This document shows, one piece after another, positions 1 to 9,988 of a DNA stretch of 19,973 nucleotides. Source of the DNA: Brachionus koreanus (lineage: Eukaryota; Rotifera; Eurotatoria; Ploima; Brachionidae). The position numbers and the translations under genes were made by a program. Under the pieces are notes generated by a model. It was not told the DNA's origin. It ran no database searches and worked only from the letters and a program-made list of their open reading frames with translations. The DNA is taken from assembly GCA_016987375.1 (NCBI GenBank), contig PJRA01000376.1:108740-128712 (forward strand). The letters are read 5' to 3'. Numbering within the stretch: the first letter of the stretch is position 1; every line of letters starts with the position of its first letter.

Positions 1-3000
1 ATTTAATTAAACTTTATTATGATTTTATTAAAAATATTAAAATAATAAAGTAGTTTTTGAGAAAAAAAATGTTTCATTCCGCATATTCCGCAAAAAAATT
101 CCACAAAAAAAAATATTAATACTAAAAAGCGGAATACCGCATTTTAGTAGGTCATTTTGCGGAATAAAATGCTAAAAACCTTTGCGGAATTCCGCATAAT
201 AATTCCGCATTCCGCGTTCCGCATTCCGCTTTTTAGGTATAACCAAATAGAAATCAAGCAAACCATCAATGAAAAATATAAATTGCTTAGAGAAAACAAG
301 AATAGCTTACGAAAAAGGTTTCTATCTAATATTTGATTAATCAAGCCAAATAAATAGAGCCAAATAAAGCCTTTGAGACATGTTTTGGGCAAAATTTTTA
401 AAATTTTCTCATTTAAAAAAATTTCTTAGCTATCTGAGCTTTGTTAAATAGAATTTTATTTTAAAGCCTAATTGCATCAAACAGAAACTTGGTTTGTAAT
501 TCATTTTTGACATCGATAATCATCTTATTTTTTTAGTTATTTATGTCTAAATTTGGAATTCAAATTAAAAGAATATCTATTTGATTTGAATAGTTAATAA
601 AGCTTAAATACTAGATATGCAAAAATAATATCCTAGCAAGATAAATTGAAAAATTTTAAATTTAGGAAAAATCAAATGACTTCCAATGTGAAATAAAGTG
701 TAATTTTTTCAGGTAGATTTAAATTTTATTGAAGTAGTCTAATTAGTCTACATTTTTAGTTTGATACAGTTCAAATAAATCTAGTCAAATGCTTAGAATA
801 AACATAAAAATATCCAAAAAAATTAGAATTTCTCAATTATATAAAGGTTTCTTAATTTTGAGCTTTTTTTTTCTACACAAAAGAGCGAGAATAAATAATA
901 AATGGTCGATTTTGTTTAAAACTCTTTTATTTTGAGATTAAACTGAAAATAAAATGTAATAAACTTTAATTATTTTATAACAAAGTAAAATTAATTTGAT
1001 TTAGACTCTTTTGGCAAGTTTTCAAACTCTTTGTTTGATTATTTCTTAGCATAATTAGTAGAATTTGCTTTAAGTATTTTGAATATAGACGCCCAACGTT
1101 TCTAGCGTTATTTTTCATATTTTAAATTAATTCTAGACAAGATAATTTTTATAAGTTGTTGATTTAATCTGGTAGAATTAGTTCTTTAGAAAATTATAAA
1201 AATATTCATTTAGGCTCAATTGCGTAACTGACTACATCAACATTTTATTCATTAAGAATTATTAGCTTGTTTTTTAAATTTTTTTTATTTTTATGCCGTA
1301 GTTAAAATATCAAAATTAATACTAAGCATAGGTTTTTTTTTTAAGGTTAATTTATTTTGTGAAATTTATTAAAAAGAATAAATATCAATCTAAAAATAAT
1401 TTCTTGCTAGTTCCAAGCATAAACATTCATGAATTTTATTTTTGAACAAAGCTGATTTTGTTCAAATCGTGGATTATTCTTTTCTCTCACTGACAATCTT
1501 ATGAGATTAGGTATTTTTAAATTCCGTCTATTTTCTTTCAAGTTCAATAAAGAATTCAATTATGAAAAAAACAATTTTTTGTGCTGTTTAAATTAAGACT
1601 TCTAAATTCAATAATTGATTATTTTTTTAAAATAATTTTACTAAAGTATACTTGACAATCAATTTAAATTTTTTTGCTTGAATTTAAAAAAAAGCTTTTT
1701 TTTTATTTATTTTAGATGTATTTGTCTACAGTTTTACATAGACTCTTGGTTGTTTACCAATTTACCATTCATTTATTATTTTAATTAAACTTGGTAACAA
1801 AATATTAGAATTTTCTCAATTATTTTTTCAACTTAGGTTTCATTGTTAATGATTGTTTCAACAAAAAAAAAAGTTTATTTTGTTTGTCTGGGTAAAATCA
1901 AGGATTAGGAAATTTTAATGTTACAGAAAAAAAAATTAAAATAAATTAATCTCATTTTACCTGAATGAACCTAACTATTCAAGTTTATTCAAGCTTAATT
2001 GCGGCTTGAAATGACAAAGATAATTTTTTTTTTAAATGTTTAATAAAATGTCATAGATAAATATTTCAATTTATTAATTGATAAAATGCCAAGTTTTAGA
2101 TTTCACTCTAAACCCAATTGTAAGACTTGACAAGTATTCTTTTTTATTTTTCAACAACAACAAACACAAAATGAATTACATCAAAAAATAAAATTATATG
2201 CTATCTTTATTTACGTCATTGTCAAAAATTGGTCTCAAATTATTTAACTCCTAATCATAGATGGTTTAAATCTGTCATGCAAATTTTTTTTTTTTAAATT
2301 GTCTTTGGCTGACAATCAAAAATGTGACTATTTGACTCAAACTCGTTTTTTTTTTTTAACTAAAATTCAGCTCTAATAACATGAATAATTAGATCTTGTA
2401 CAGTTGATTTAGCGCAGTTGATTATAGCTTTAAAATTCACAATTCTAGAATATTTCTTTACATCCCACAATTGTCAAGCTCTTAATATTCATAATCCCAA
2501 ATATCTTCAAAATTATAAGAATTTTTAACAATAAATTTGGATGTGGGAATTATGATTTGTGTATGTGTTTTTGCTTGAAGAGCTTAATCCCGGCAAAACT
2601 TTCTAATTCAAAATGTGAACAACGCGTCTATTTCATTAGGCACATCAAGCCAGATAAGTAATTAATCATCAATAAGCTGTCTTAGTTGATTATTGATTAA
2701 ATAGCTTCAGCTAAAAAAAAAAGAAGATCTATTTATGAAAAAAACTTGGCGTTTTCTCTTATAGAATTAAGAATTTAGTCTTATCGCAATTGGTAACAAC
2801 ATATCTCTTATATTTTATCATTACAAAAGAATAATTGAAAAGCATTAGAATTTTATTGATTTATTTCCTCGAATTGAAGCTTTTTTGCTAAAAATCCTAT
2901 AAATTCTGAATAAATGACTGCGTAATATTAATCAATTTAAGCTGTAATTTATTTCCCAAAAATAATGATGCCAAAATTCGGCAAACAGCTTAGGAAACTT

Positions 3001-3569
3001 TTGTTTTAAGGGTAAAAAATAGGTAGTTAAAGGCGTATAGAAATAAGCCGTATTTGCAAAGGGCTTTGTTTTAGGCAAATATTGACTTAATGGGATTTTT
3101 GTTTTTAATGAATTATTGCAAAACATTTATTGTTGCAAAAAATAAAAAAAATATATATCAAAATAATAAAAAAAAATACAAAAGATATAAACGTTGCTTA
3201 GGACAACCTTTATTTTAGTTTTTTTCTTTGATTTATTCAAAAAAGGAGTTAGAATAAAAACAAAACATCTTTAAAATATTATTTTTTCATTTTTTTTTTC
3301 ATTTTCAAATTATATTCCAAGCACCTTTTAATTATTTTTGTAAATTTTATTATAAAATTGCGCATTTGTTCTACTTAAGAGAATTTAGTGTGAAAACTTG
3401 TGCAAAATTGATCGTTTGAAAATTAATTTATTCTTTTGTTTATTCAAGATTTGAGTAAAAATGAAGCGGAATTTATAAACAATTAACGTGATAACAATTG
3501 AAAAATTAAACATTTGAAACAAAACAAATAATAAACAAACCTAATTAATTATAAAAGAGAAAACATAAT
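1..3569. other. Long AT-rich flank, no supported gene
   Basis: This stretch is dominated by A/T runs with many stops in all frames. The short open frames in it (for example 144-392 and 2932-3126 on the minus strand) are low-complexity and match no family I recognise. The only clear structures are the heptamer foldback at 76-236 and a weak imperfect foldback at 2476-2585. The proximal promoter of the phosphatase gene must lie at its right end, but I see no unambiguous TATA box or initiator. Confidence 0.6.
76..236. repeat. ATTCCGC heptamer cluster with foldback arms
   Basis: The 7-base word ATTCCGC recurs in an otherwise A/T-dominated region. It occurs at 76-82 and 85-91, and a 4-unit perfect-period tandem runs from 202 to 229 (third unit GTTCCGC). 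The reverse complement GCGGAAT occurs at 129-135, 159-165 and 184-190. A 12-bp perfect palindrome sits at 184-195. The outer arms 122-135 and 223-236 are a 14-bp perfect inverted repeat, and a second 8-bp pair is 139-146 with 165-172. The segment could therefore fold into a branched hairpin. It may be a minisatellite or the tip of a foldback element; no coding function is implied. Confidence 0.75.
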
Positions 3570-4769
<1,200 letters not shown>

Positions 4770-4848
4770 ATTATTCAATTTGAAATTATATTTTTTAGTT
4801 TTTTTTTTATAATTTTTTTCTAATTTTCATTTTTCTTCTTTATTAATT

Positions 4849-4854
4849 AATAAA
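4849..4854 (+). terminator. Candidate poly(A) signal of the PP1 gene
   Basis: A canonical AATAAA lies 80 bases after the PP1 stop codon. A second AATAAA at 4962-4967 is an alternative. In DNA this AT-rich the hexamer is common, so position after the stop is the main support. Confidence 0.45.
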
Positions 4855-5022
4855 TTTTCTAAATGGCTAATGTATTTGGCTCTTTTTTTTTAAAAAAAGT
4901 AGTCATTTTTTAATATGAGAATTAATTTGTATTTAAATTTTGTATGTTAAAAGTTTATTTAAATAAAATAGTTTTAATTTTAAACCTATATTTTTTTTTA
5001 TTTAGATTTTTTAACACTACCG

Positions 5023-5044
5023 TTCTCTCATTTAGATGAGAGAA
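5023..5044. repeat. Short perfect hairpin, 9-bp stem with TTAG loop
   Basis: TTCTCTCAT at 5023-5031 is the exact reverse complement of ATGAGAGAA at 5036-5044, with the 4-base loop TTAG between them. It lies about 250 bases downstream of the PP1 stop, beyond both candidate poly(A) signals. No function can be read from sequence alone. Confidence 0.7.
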
Positions 5045-5211
5045 GCTAAAATTGTCTTATTGCTGAAAAGATTAGTGCCTTTAACTCAAAGACTATTTTC
5101 TTGATATTATAAGATTTAAATTAAATAATCAAGATGCTTCCTTTATCAAGCATGTCAGATTTTTGTTAATTTTAATAAATTTTAAAGGGTTTTAGTTACA
5201 ACGGTTTTAGT

Positions 5212-5264
5212 TACTTGAATAAAATATTAACGTTTAGTTACAACGTTAATATTTTATTCAAGTA
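5212..5264. repeat. Perfect 23-bp inverted repeat with 7-base loop
   Basis: Positions 5212-5234 and 5242-5264 are exact reverse complements over 23 bases, separated by the loop TAGTTAC. The motif TTTAGTTAC occurs three times around and inside it (near 5191, 5206 and 5233). This pattern suggests that a short segment was copied and inverted. Each arm contains AATAAA on one strand, so the hairpin carries poly(A)-like hexamers in both directions. Confidence 0.9.
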
Positions 5265-5381
5265 TATGAATAAAAATTATCTCATAAATTATAGAAAAAT
5301 ATTTTAATAATCAAAATATCATGTGAAAGAAAAAAAAATTTAAATTTTGCCCTATGATAATATATTGTCATATAATTCTCT

Positions 5382-6241
5382 ATGTCGTCTAGGATTCAAA
5401 GCTATGATCGGACTCCATTCTGGGGTCAGAAAATCAATCGGGAATTAAAATACCTACAATTTATTTTGAATAACAAGGATCAATCGGTTAATGTGACCAT
5501 TGACTGCTTTAGGGAATTACTGAAAGGTTCATTTTAGTTATTTGGTTATTTTGTATTGAATAACATTTTGTCTAGCTATCATTTTGGTTTTACATGGACA
5601 AGACAAAATTGCGGATAGAGTAGAGTCTATTTCGACTAAATTCAACATAGCTGAAAAAGATTGTGTTCTTTTAGTGGCAAGTTTGGAAAAATTGTTCAGA
5701 TTGGCTATAAAATTTTCGTCTAAAAAGCAAGAAGTATTTTTTAAAAATCAAAATTTCTTTAAATATTTTTTCTTTAAATAAAAATTTATAGGTAATTAAA
5801 GATGATTTAATTGCAATCTTGAAGTAAATTTTTATTTCTTTATATTATTCTAATTGAGAGTTTGTTAAAGAATTCCACAAGATTTTGTCTCGGACCTAAT
5901 TAATGTACTTTATGGAGCCAAGTAATACTGAGCATAAAATTTTTCACGGTTAAAATATATCTCGTTCATAAAGGTTGAATATTGAAAATGTTTCAAATAA
6001 TTTTCCTAAAAATATTTATTTATTGTCGATTAATTGGAGATTGGATGTATCTCTGTCGACCAGTTCACTTAATCGTACATTAGACCCTTTTATTTTGGTA
6101 CAAATGAATTTGTCAAACGGAGAGAGCCTATCTTTTGAAATTTCTTTGGATGTTTTTCATAAATTGAGATTTAGTGTCGCCCTGGCTCTTAAAGAAATGG
6201 ATGAAATTTTAAATAAGTCGTTTTTTAAATTAAATGAATAA
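5382..6241 (+). CDS. COMMD5: COMM domain-containing protein 5, complete, 5 exons
   Basis: COMMD proteins form the ring of the Commander complex, which works in endosomal recycling and in NF-kB and cullin control. Exons are 5382-5526, 5576-5733, 5792-5823, 5871-5921 and 5974-6241; introns are 47-58 bases, GT-AG, and all phases join. The product is 217 aa, against about 224 in human COMMD5. An in-frame TAA just upstream supports this ATG. The N-terminal helical half includes IPQDFVSDLINVLYG, which resembles the COMMD5 segment IPQDLVGDL. The C-terminal COMM domain (about residues 145-210) contains NWRLDVSLSTSSLNRTLDP and LRFSVALALKEMDEI. The latter matches COMMD5-type LRYSVALVLKEM better than other COMMD members. 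Exon 3 is only 32 bases. Assignment to COMMD5 rests on remembered family similarity. Confidence 0.93.
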
Positions 6242-6258
6242 CAAATTAAAATTATTCT

Positions 6259-6264
6259 AATAAA
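6259..6264 (+). terminator. Candidate poly(A) signal of COMMD5
   Basis: AATAAA lies 18 bases after the stop codon of the COMMD5-type gene. Placement fits a short 3' UTR, but the hexamer is frequent in this background. Confidence 0.45.
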
Positions 6265-6480
6265 TATTATTTACAATTAAAATTAAATTTTTCATTTAAA
6301 ATATTTACTTTGACTTTTTTTAAAATCATATTTTAGTTTAAACTATTTTAAGCAGAAATATTTGTAAAATAAAAACAAATTAAATTCCACTATGAAGAAC
6401 GCATTGGAAATTTGTGCATTTTAATGTCGTACTAAAAGCCTAGCAATTAGGTTTTGCCTTTTAACAAAAAGAATTTAATT

Positions 6481-7103
6481 AAGACTGTTAGAACAATAAT
6501 TGATCAAGTTTTTTTTATCAAAAATTTAAAATATTTATAATTCGATTGAGAAATTCGAGTGTGGCGAAAAAAAAAAATTTGAAACATTTTTAAGTTTAGT
6601 ATTAAATTAATCAATCTTTTTTAATTCTCTTATCATTAAAAAGGACACAAATTATTGATTATGAATCTGGATCGATTTTCAGTCAATCAGAGAACTTCAC
6701 GTCAATCAGGAAAGCAATACTTCAAGTTTGAAATAAAAAGTTACCAAAGATTGATTATTACTCAAGATTTTATCCAAAAATTTATAAGTTTTAAGTTAAT
6801 TTCTAAGATTTAAATTTTTTTTCTTTGTTTCTAAGAAAATTTCAAAATTTTTAAATATTTTAATAGGAAAAATTAAAATAAAAAATGACTAAAAATTTAT
6901 TTTCAAGAAAATATATAATTTAAAAAAATATTTACAATATGAATTATATTAATGAATATAATTAACGTTATTTTAATTAAAATTTGGTAAAACACAAAAT
7001 GCATAGAATTTTTGAAAATAAACAAAAATTTCGTAAATTTTTTTTTCATCCATTGAAACTCAAAAATTGTTTTATTATTTTTTGGCATTTAATTATTACC
7101 TGT
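6481..7103. repeat. Dispersed repeat, copy 1
   Basis: This block matches 19498-19973 at near-identity over long stretches in the same orientation. Examples are the start AAGACTGT..GAACAATAATT, the middle run AAGCAATACTTCAAGTTTG, and the end ATTTAATTATTACCTGT. Compared with copy 2 it carries about 80 extra bases near 6555-6635 and about 80 near 6960-7045, plus small indels. A minus-strand frame from 7088 begins MPKNNKTIFEFQ in this copy and MPKNNTTIFEFQ then stop in the other. That could be the 5' end of a decayed mobile-element gene. I find no terminal inverted repeats, and the family is not recognised. Confidence 0.85.
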
Positions 7104-7364
7104 ATTTATTTTATACAAAAAAAAAAAACTATAATACTGGATTTATAACAAATTTTTTTATCTAATATTATTTTTTAAAAAAAAGTAACAAATTAACTAG
7201 TTATAACAGAAAAATAAAAATATAATCAAAATATATTTTTTATATAACAAAAATAACATAATTTATTTTTTTTGTCTTTTGATCTGGCTGGTCTTCCGTG
7301 CTTATTTTTCAATAATTTCAACTCTATTTTTTTGGCCACTACCAAAAAAAAATAAATAGATCTT

Positions 7365-7905
7365 TTATATTTTAGAATCTTCGCTACTACTGATCCCTAT
7401 TTCATTGATTGTTTGAGTTTCATTTTGCTTTGTCAATGCTTTTGTTGTAAGCTTCGGACGACTTGTACTTCTTTTTTTTTCAAGAGGAGTGATCATCGCA
7501 ACAGAACCCTTAAATAAAAATAAATAAGAAATTATTACCAGAAAAAAATTTTAAATAATTCATATACATTTAAATACTTACTGAATCGAGAGCTTATGAC
7601 AATCACATGATCCATTTTTTGTTTTTTTTTTACCAATTGACCTCAATTGCATCTACTCAATTCCCGTTCTTCTTGGTTGATATTCACTTCATGGAATGAA
7701 ATGATAAAATCAATTAAATGGTCGAAATTAGATATTGTATAAAAACTTTGACTGGCGTAACGCTTTGCTTCAGAGTTTTCTAATGTTAATTGCTCTTTTG
7801 ATGAAATATAATATTTGCACTCAATTTTCAAAATTTGTTTATCCAGCCGTGACCATTTGTAAGCATATATCCAATCCTGGGTTGTTGTTACTGGCTTAGC
7901 ATAGA
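7365..7905 (-). pseudogene. Decayed SWIM-type (MULE-like) transposase C-terminus
   Basis: On the minus strand an open frame from about 7905 to 7643 encodes a stretch with QDWIYAYKW, KYYISSKEQ and FDHLIDFIISFHEVNIN, ending ELSRCN then TGA. This is the layout that precedes a SWIM zinc finger (CxC..CxH). The TGA sits exactly where the second Cys of the CxC pair should be. Beyond it the frame reads KKKQKMDHVIVISSR, a blurred version of the second half of the finger. A possible donor (GTAAGT after TTCA) and an acceptor before 7508 lead to a last exon (7365-7508). That exon has ITPLEKKRSTSRPKLTTKAL, resembling the VPLGENRKKGRPAKNKDAL tail of the intact copy upstream. The nonsense codon and lost residues indicate a pseudogene. 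It lies outside the terminal repeats of the 8036-9312 element. Confidence 0.6.
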
Positions 7906-8035
7906 ATTACAAAAAATTCGAGTTTTCATCTTCAGTCATAAAAAGTGGAAATTTGTATTAAACATTATCAAATTAATTAATATTTAGTTTTTGTTGTATA
8001 AAAGTTTCATTACAAACAATTATGTATTAATAAAT

Positions 8036-8097
8036 GGCATGTATTTTACGTGATACTAATTTTATTTTTCTGCTATTAAAAAAAAAATGATACTAAT
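8036..8097 (+). repeat. Left terminal inverted repeat of the MULE-like element
   Basis: It begins GGCATGTATTTTACG and includes TGATACTAAT twice (8051-8060 and 8088-8097). It aligns with the reverse complement of 9241-9312, with a few mismatches and a small indel in the A-run. Degenerate TGATAC copies continue inward at 8141 and 8161. Confidence 0.75.
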
Positions 8098-8210
8098 TTT
8101 ATTTGTATTTCTTTATTTTTATGCTATCAAAAAAATTAATTGATACGAATTATAAGAAAATGATATTAATTTTTATTGATGATAATAAAAAATACAAAAA
8201 AAGAAAAAAA

Positions 8211-8822
8211 TTAATTGTTTTTAGATCTTTTGCTCGCAGATTTACTTTGATCACTGATTGGGTTTTTGCGAGGTCTACCTCTCGGACGTTTAGCTGGGCA
8301 ATTTTCTACTAAATTAAACACACTTGGCTCTGATTCGAATACACCATGAACGATATTTAGCTGCTCTATTGTTTCTTCATTTGACGTCGTTAGCGCTACA
8401 ACTTGCTCTGGTAAATTTTGACCATTCTCAGTTGCAGGTTCTTGTTCATCTTCGAATTCAATAATGAAAGAAATTTCGTCTTCGACCACTTCATTTACTA
8501 AATAACTTAGAGTTTCAATCGGCTGACGGTTAAGAGCATCTTTATTCTTCGCAGGCCTTCCTTTCTTTCTGTTTTCACCCAGTGGCACATCTTTTGCGCT
8601 CTCGTGCCATGGCCTACCTCTATCGCGACAGGTAATAGCTACTATATGTTTGCACATGTAGTTTTTTTTCCAAAAGGGACAAGTACACGTACTCTTTCTC
8701 CATTCAGCATCATTCAATTTAATGGTCCAAATTTTACTAACTTCTTTGAGCCACGACTGATAATTGGAGATCTCAGACAAATTAAACATGTTTTTGTAGC
8801 TTCTAATGTCTTCCTTATCCAA
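8211..8822 (-). CDS. SWIM zinc finger and AT-hook protein, 3' terminal exon (MULE transposase C-terminus)
   Basis: The open frame runs from an acceptor-like AACAG just above 8822 to a TAA at 8211-8213 (203 codons). No ATG opens it, and an in-frame TAA lies about 40 bases upstream, so it is best read as the last exon of a split gene. About residues 44-62 form a SWIM finger: CTC, then CKH (C-x-C..C-x-H), a zinc-binding fold found C-terminal to the catalytic domain in Mutator-like transposases. Then come a basic GRP-containing stretch (KKGRPAKNK), an acidic low-complexity region, and a C-terminal AT hook (RPRGRPRK) with a basic tail, which would bind AT-rich DNA. It sits between the inverted repeats at 8036 and 9312. 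The catalytic part is missing, so this is probably a deleted transposase. A domesticated SWIM protein is the alternative. Confidence 0.7.
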   Translation of the reverse strand: MDKEDIRSYKNMFNLSEISNYQSWLKEVSKIWTIKLNDAEWRKSTCTCPFWKKNYMCKHIVAITCRDRGRPWHESAKDVPLGENRKKGRPAKNKDALNRQPIETLSYLVNEVVEDEISFIIEFEDEQEPATENGQNLPEQVVALTTSNEETIEQLNIVHGVFESEPSVFNLVENCPAKRPRGRPRKNPISDQSKSASKRSKNN

Positions 8823-9240
8823 CTGTTTTTTATGTGAAAATTTAGAACAGGAAGTTTTTTATATTATTGCTTAATTAGTTCAATCAACATGTTTGAGTAT
8901 TTAAACACATTTATATAGTTGTCAATTAATCCTTGCCATAAAAGCTTATAAGTGGCAATGCATAAATGTTTATTTAATTAATTATTTGATACCTTGTCAT
9001 AGACTCTTTTTTCTCTGAAAACTAAACCGAAATAACTTTGGTCTTATTTTATTTTTTAACTTTTATTTTAATCATTTTATTTTGATTTAATTTTATTTTT
9101 ATTTTTCTCTGAAGGAGCTAACGCTCGATACAGATTTACAAATAAATAAATAAATTATTTGATACCAATTTAAAAAAATATTAGTATCACATAAACAAAA
9201 TAAGTATCATTTTAATTTTATTTTTAGTATCTTAAGTGTG

Positions 9241-9312
9241 AATTTTAGTATCATTTTTATTTTTTTTTAGGTAGCAGAAAAATAAATTTAGTATCAGCAT
9301 AAAATATATTTC
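9241..9312 (-). repeat. Right terminal inverted repeat of the MULE-like element
   Basis: It is the inverted counterpart of 8036-8097 and contains GTATCA at 9248-9253 and 9291-9296. More GTATC copies follow inward at 9184, 9204 and 9227. The outer base abuts the 9-mer TTAATAAAT at 9313-9321. Confidence 0.75.
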
Positions 9313-9988
9313 TTAATAAATTAGAAAAGTGATAAATTAAAAAGTAATCTACATTAATTATGAAAGATACATTAAGTTTATTTAACACTTTTTACCAGTT
9401 TTAACAAAAAAATATACAAAGCCATATTGGTAATAATCATATTGGTTTTATACAAATCCAAAACGATTTTTATTGAGTTGAATTAATATGAATTTAAGCC
9501 ACCTTATAGGCTTTTTTGATTTCCTTTTATACTTTTATACAGCTCGTCGCTAGTCTTTTTCGAAAGTTAAAACAGGTGAAGCAAATTTTATAAGTTTGCC
9601 TTTAGTAAATATAATTTCGAGGTGATAAATTAACTTAAAAATATGGTAAAAAAATAAAACTTAATTAATTAATTGTTTTTGAAAATTGGAAATTTGTATA
9701 CTGAAAACCTCGAAACTTGAATAATTGTATTCGGTAGATTTTCTACCACTTTTCGATTATTTCGAAAAAGAACCTTAAAAGAAAATGCGTAATTGTTTGA
9801 AAAATTTTAAATTGGACCAAATATTTTACCCAGACCATATTTTCTAATGACTTTGAAACTTTGAAAATATTTTAATATATGAACTTGTACAATCTTATTA
9901 AAATTTTAAATAGATGTAAATTTATTCAATATTAAATTAAAATATTTTGAGTTTTAAAAAATTGCAATAATTTTGATTAAATCTAAAA
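9313..9988. other. Spacer between the transposon and the 3' end of the ABC gene
   Basis: No coding sequence is recognisable on either strand. It includes the first TTAATAAAT duplication base pairs at its left end and the 3' flank of the ABC transporter at its right end. Confidence 0.6.
9921..9926 (-). terminator. Candidate poly(A) signal of the ABC transporter gene
   Basis: AATAAA on the minus strand, about 63 bases downstream of the ABC stop codon at 9989-9991. It is the first well-placed hexamer, but it is weak evidence in such AT-rich DNA. Confidence 0.4.

Larger units (their letters stand above)
4855..5381. other. Intergenic spacer between PP1 and COMMD5
   Basis: There is no coding sequence here. 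It holds two perfect hairpins (5023-5044 and 5212-5264). The promoter of the COMMD5-type gene should lie at the right end, but no clear core element can be picked out. Confidence 0.6.
8036..9312. mobile_element. MULE-like DNA transposon, internally deleted, with TIRs and 9-bp target duplication
   Basis: The left end (8036 inward) and the reverse complement of the right end (9312 inward) align over about 65 bases. The best part is TGATACTAA, then about 16 nearly identical bases ending TTCTGCTA. Both ends begin with G and abut the same 9-mer TTAATAAAT (8027-8035 and 9313-9321), a typical duplication length for Mutator-like elements. Inside is a minus-strand SWIM/AT-hook exon (8211-8822). A 37-codon open remnant follows at 8867-8977, with no sign of a DDE catalytic domain. 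At about 1.28 kb it is too short for an autonomous element. The direct repeat is all A/T, so chance is not excluded. The right part also holds a short GC-rich piece with an (AAAT)n tail at 9111-9154, possibly a nested retro-insertion. Confidence 0.72.

Noticed and set aside
144..392. Minus-strand open frame of 82 codons
   Set aside because: Its end is built from the ATTCCGC heptamers (repeated RNAE/RNSA-like residues) and the rest is low-complexity A/T. No family resemblance.
465..2130. Recurring CAATTG-centred phrases in the left flank, suggesting diverged tandem units
   Set aside because: The copies share only a few bases around AATTG and do not align over longer stretches by eye.
2476..2585. 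Possible foldback: AAGCTCTT with AAGAGCTT outside, and TCATAATCCCA with TGGGAATTATGA inside
   Set aside because: The nested matches are short and interrupted, which can happen by chance in this composition. Kept only as a note.
2932..3126. Minus-strand open frame of 64 codons
   Set aside because: No recognisable domain, no splice partners that extend it, and it lies in A/T-rich spacer.
8604..8837. Plus-strand open frame over the SWIM exon
   Set aside because: The minus strand carries the SWIM finger and AT hook. The plus-strand frame has no family features.
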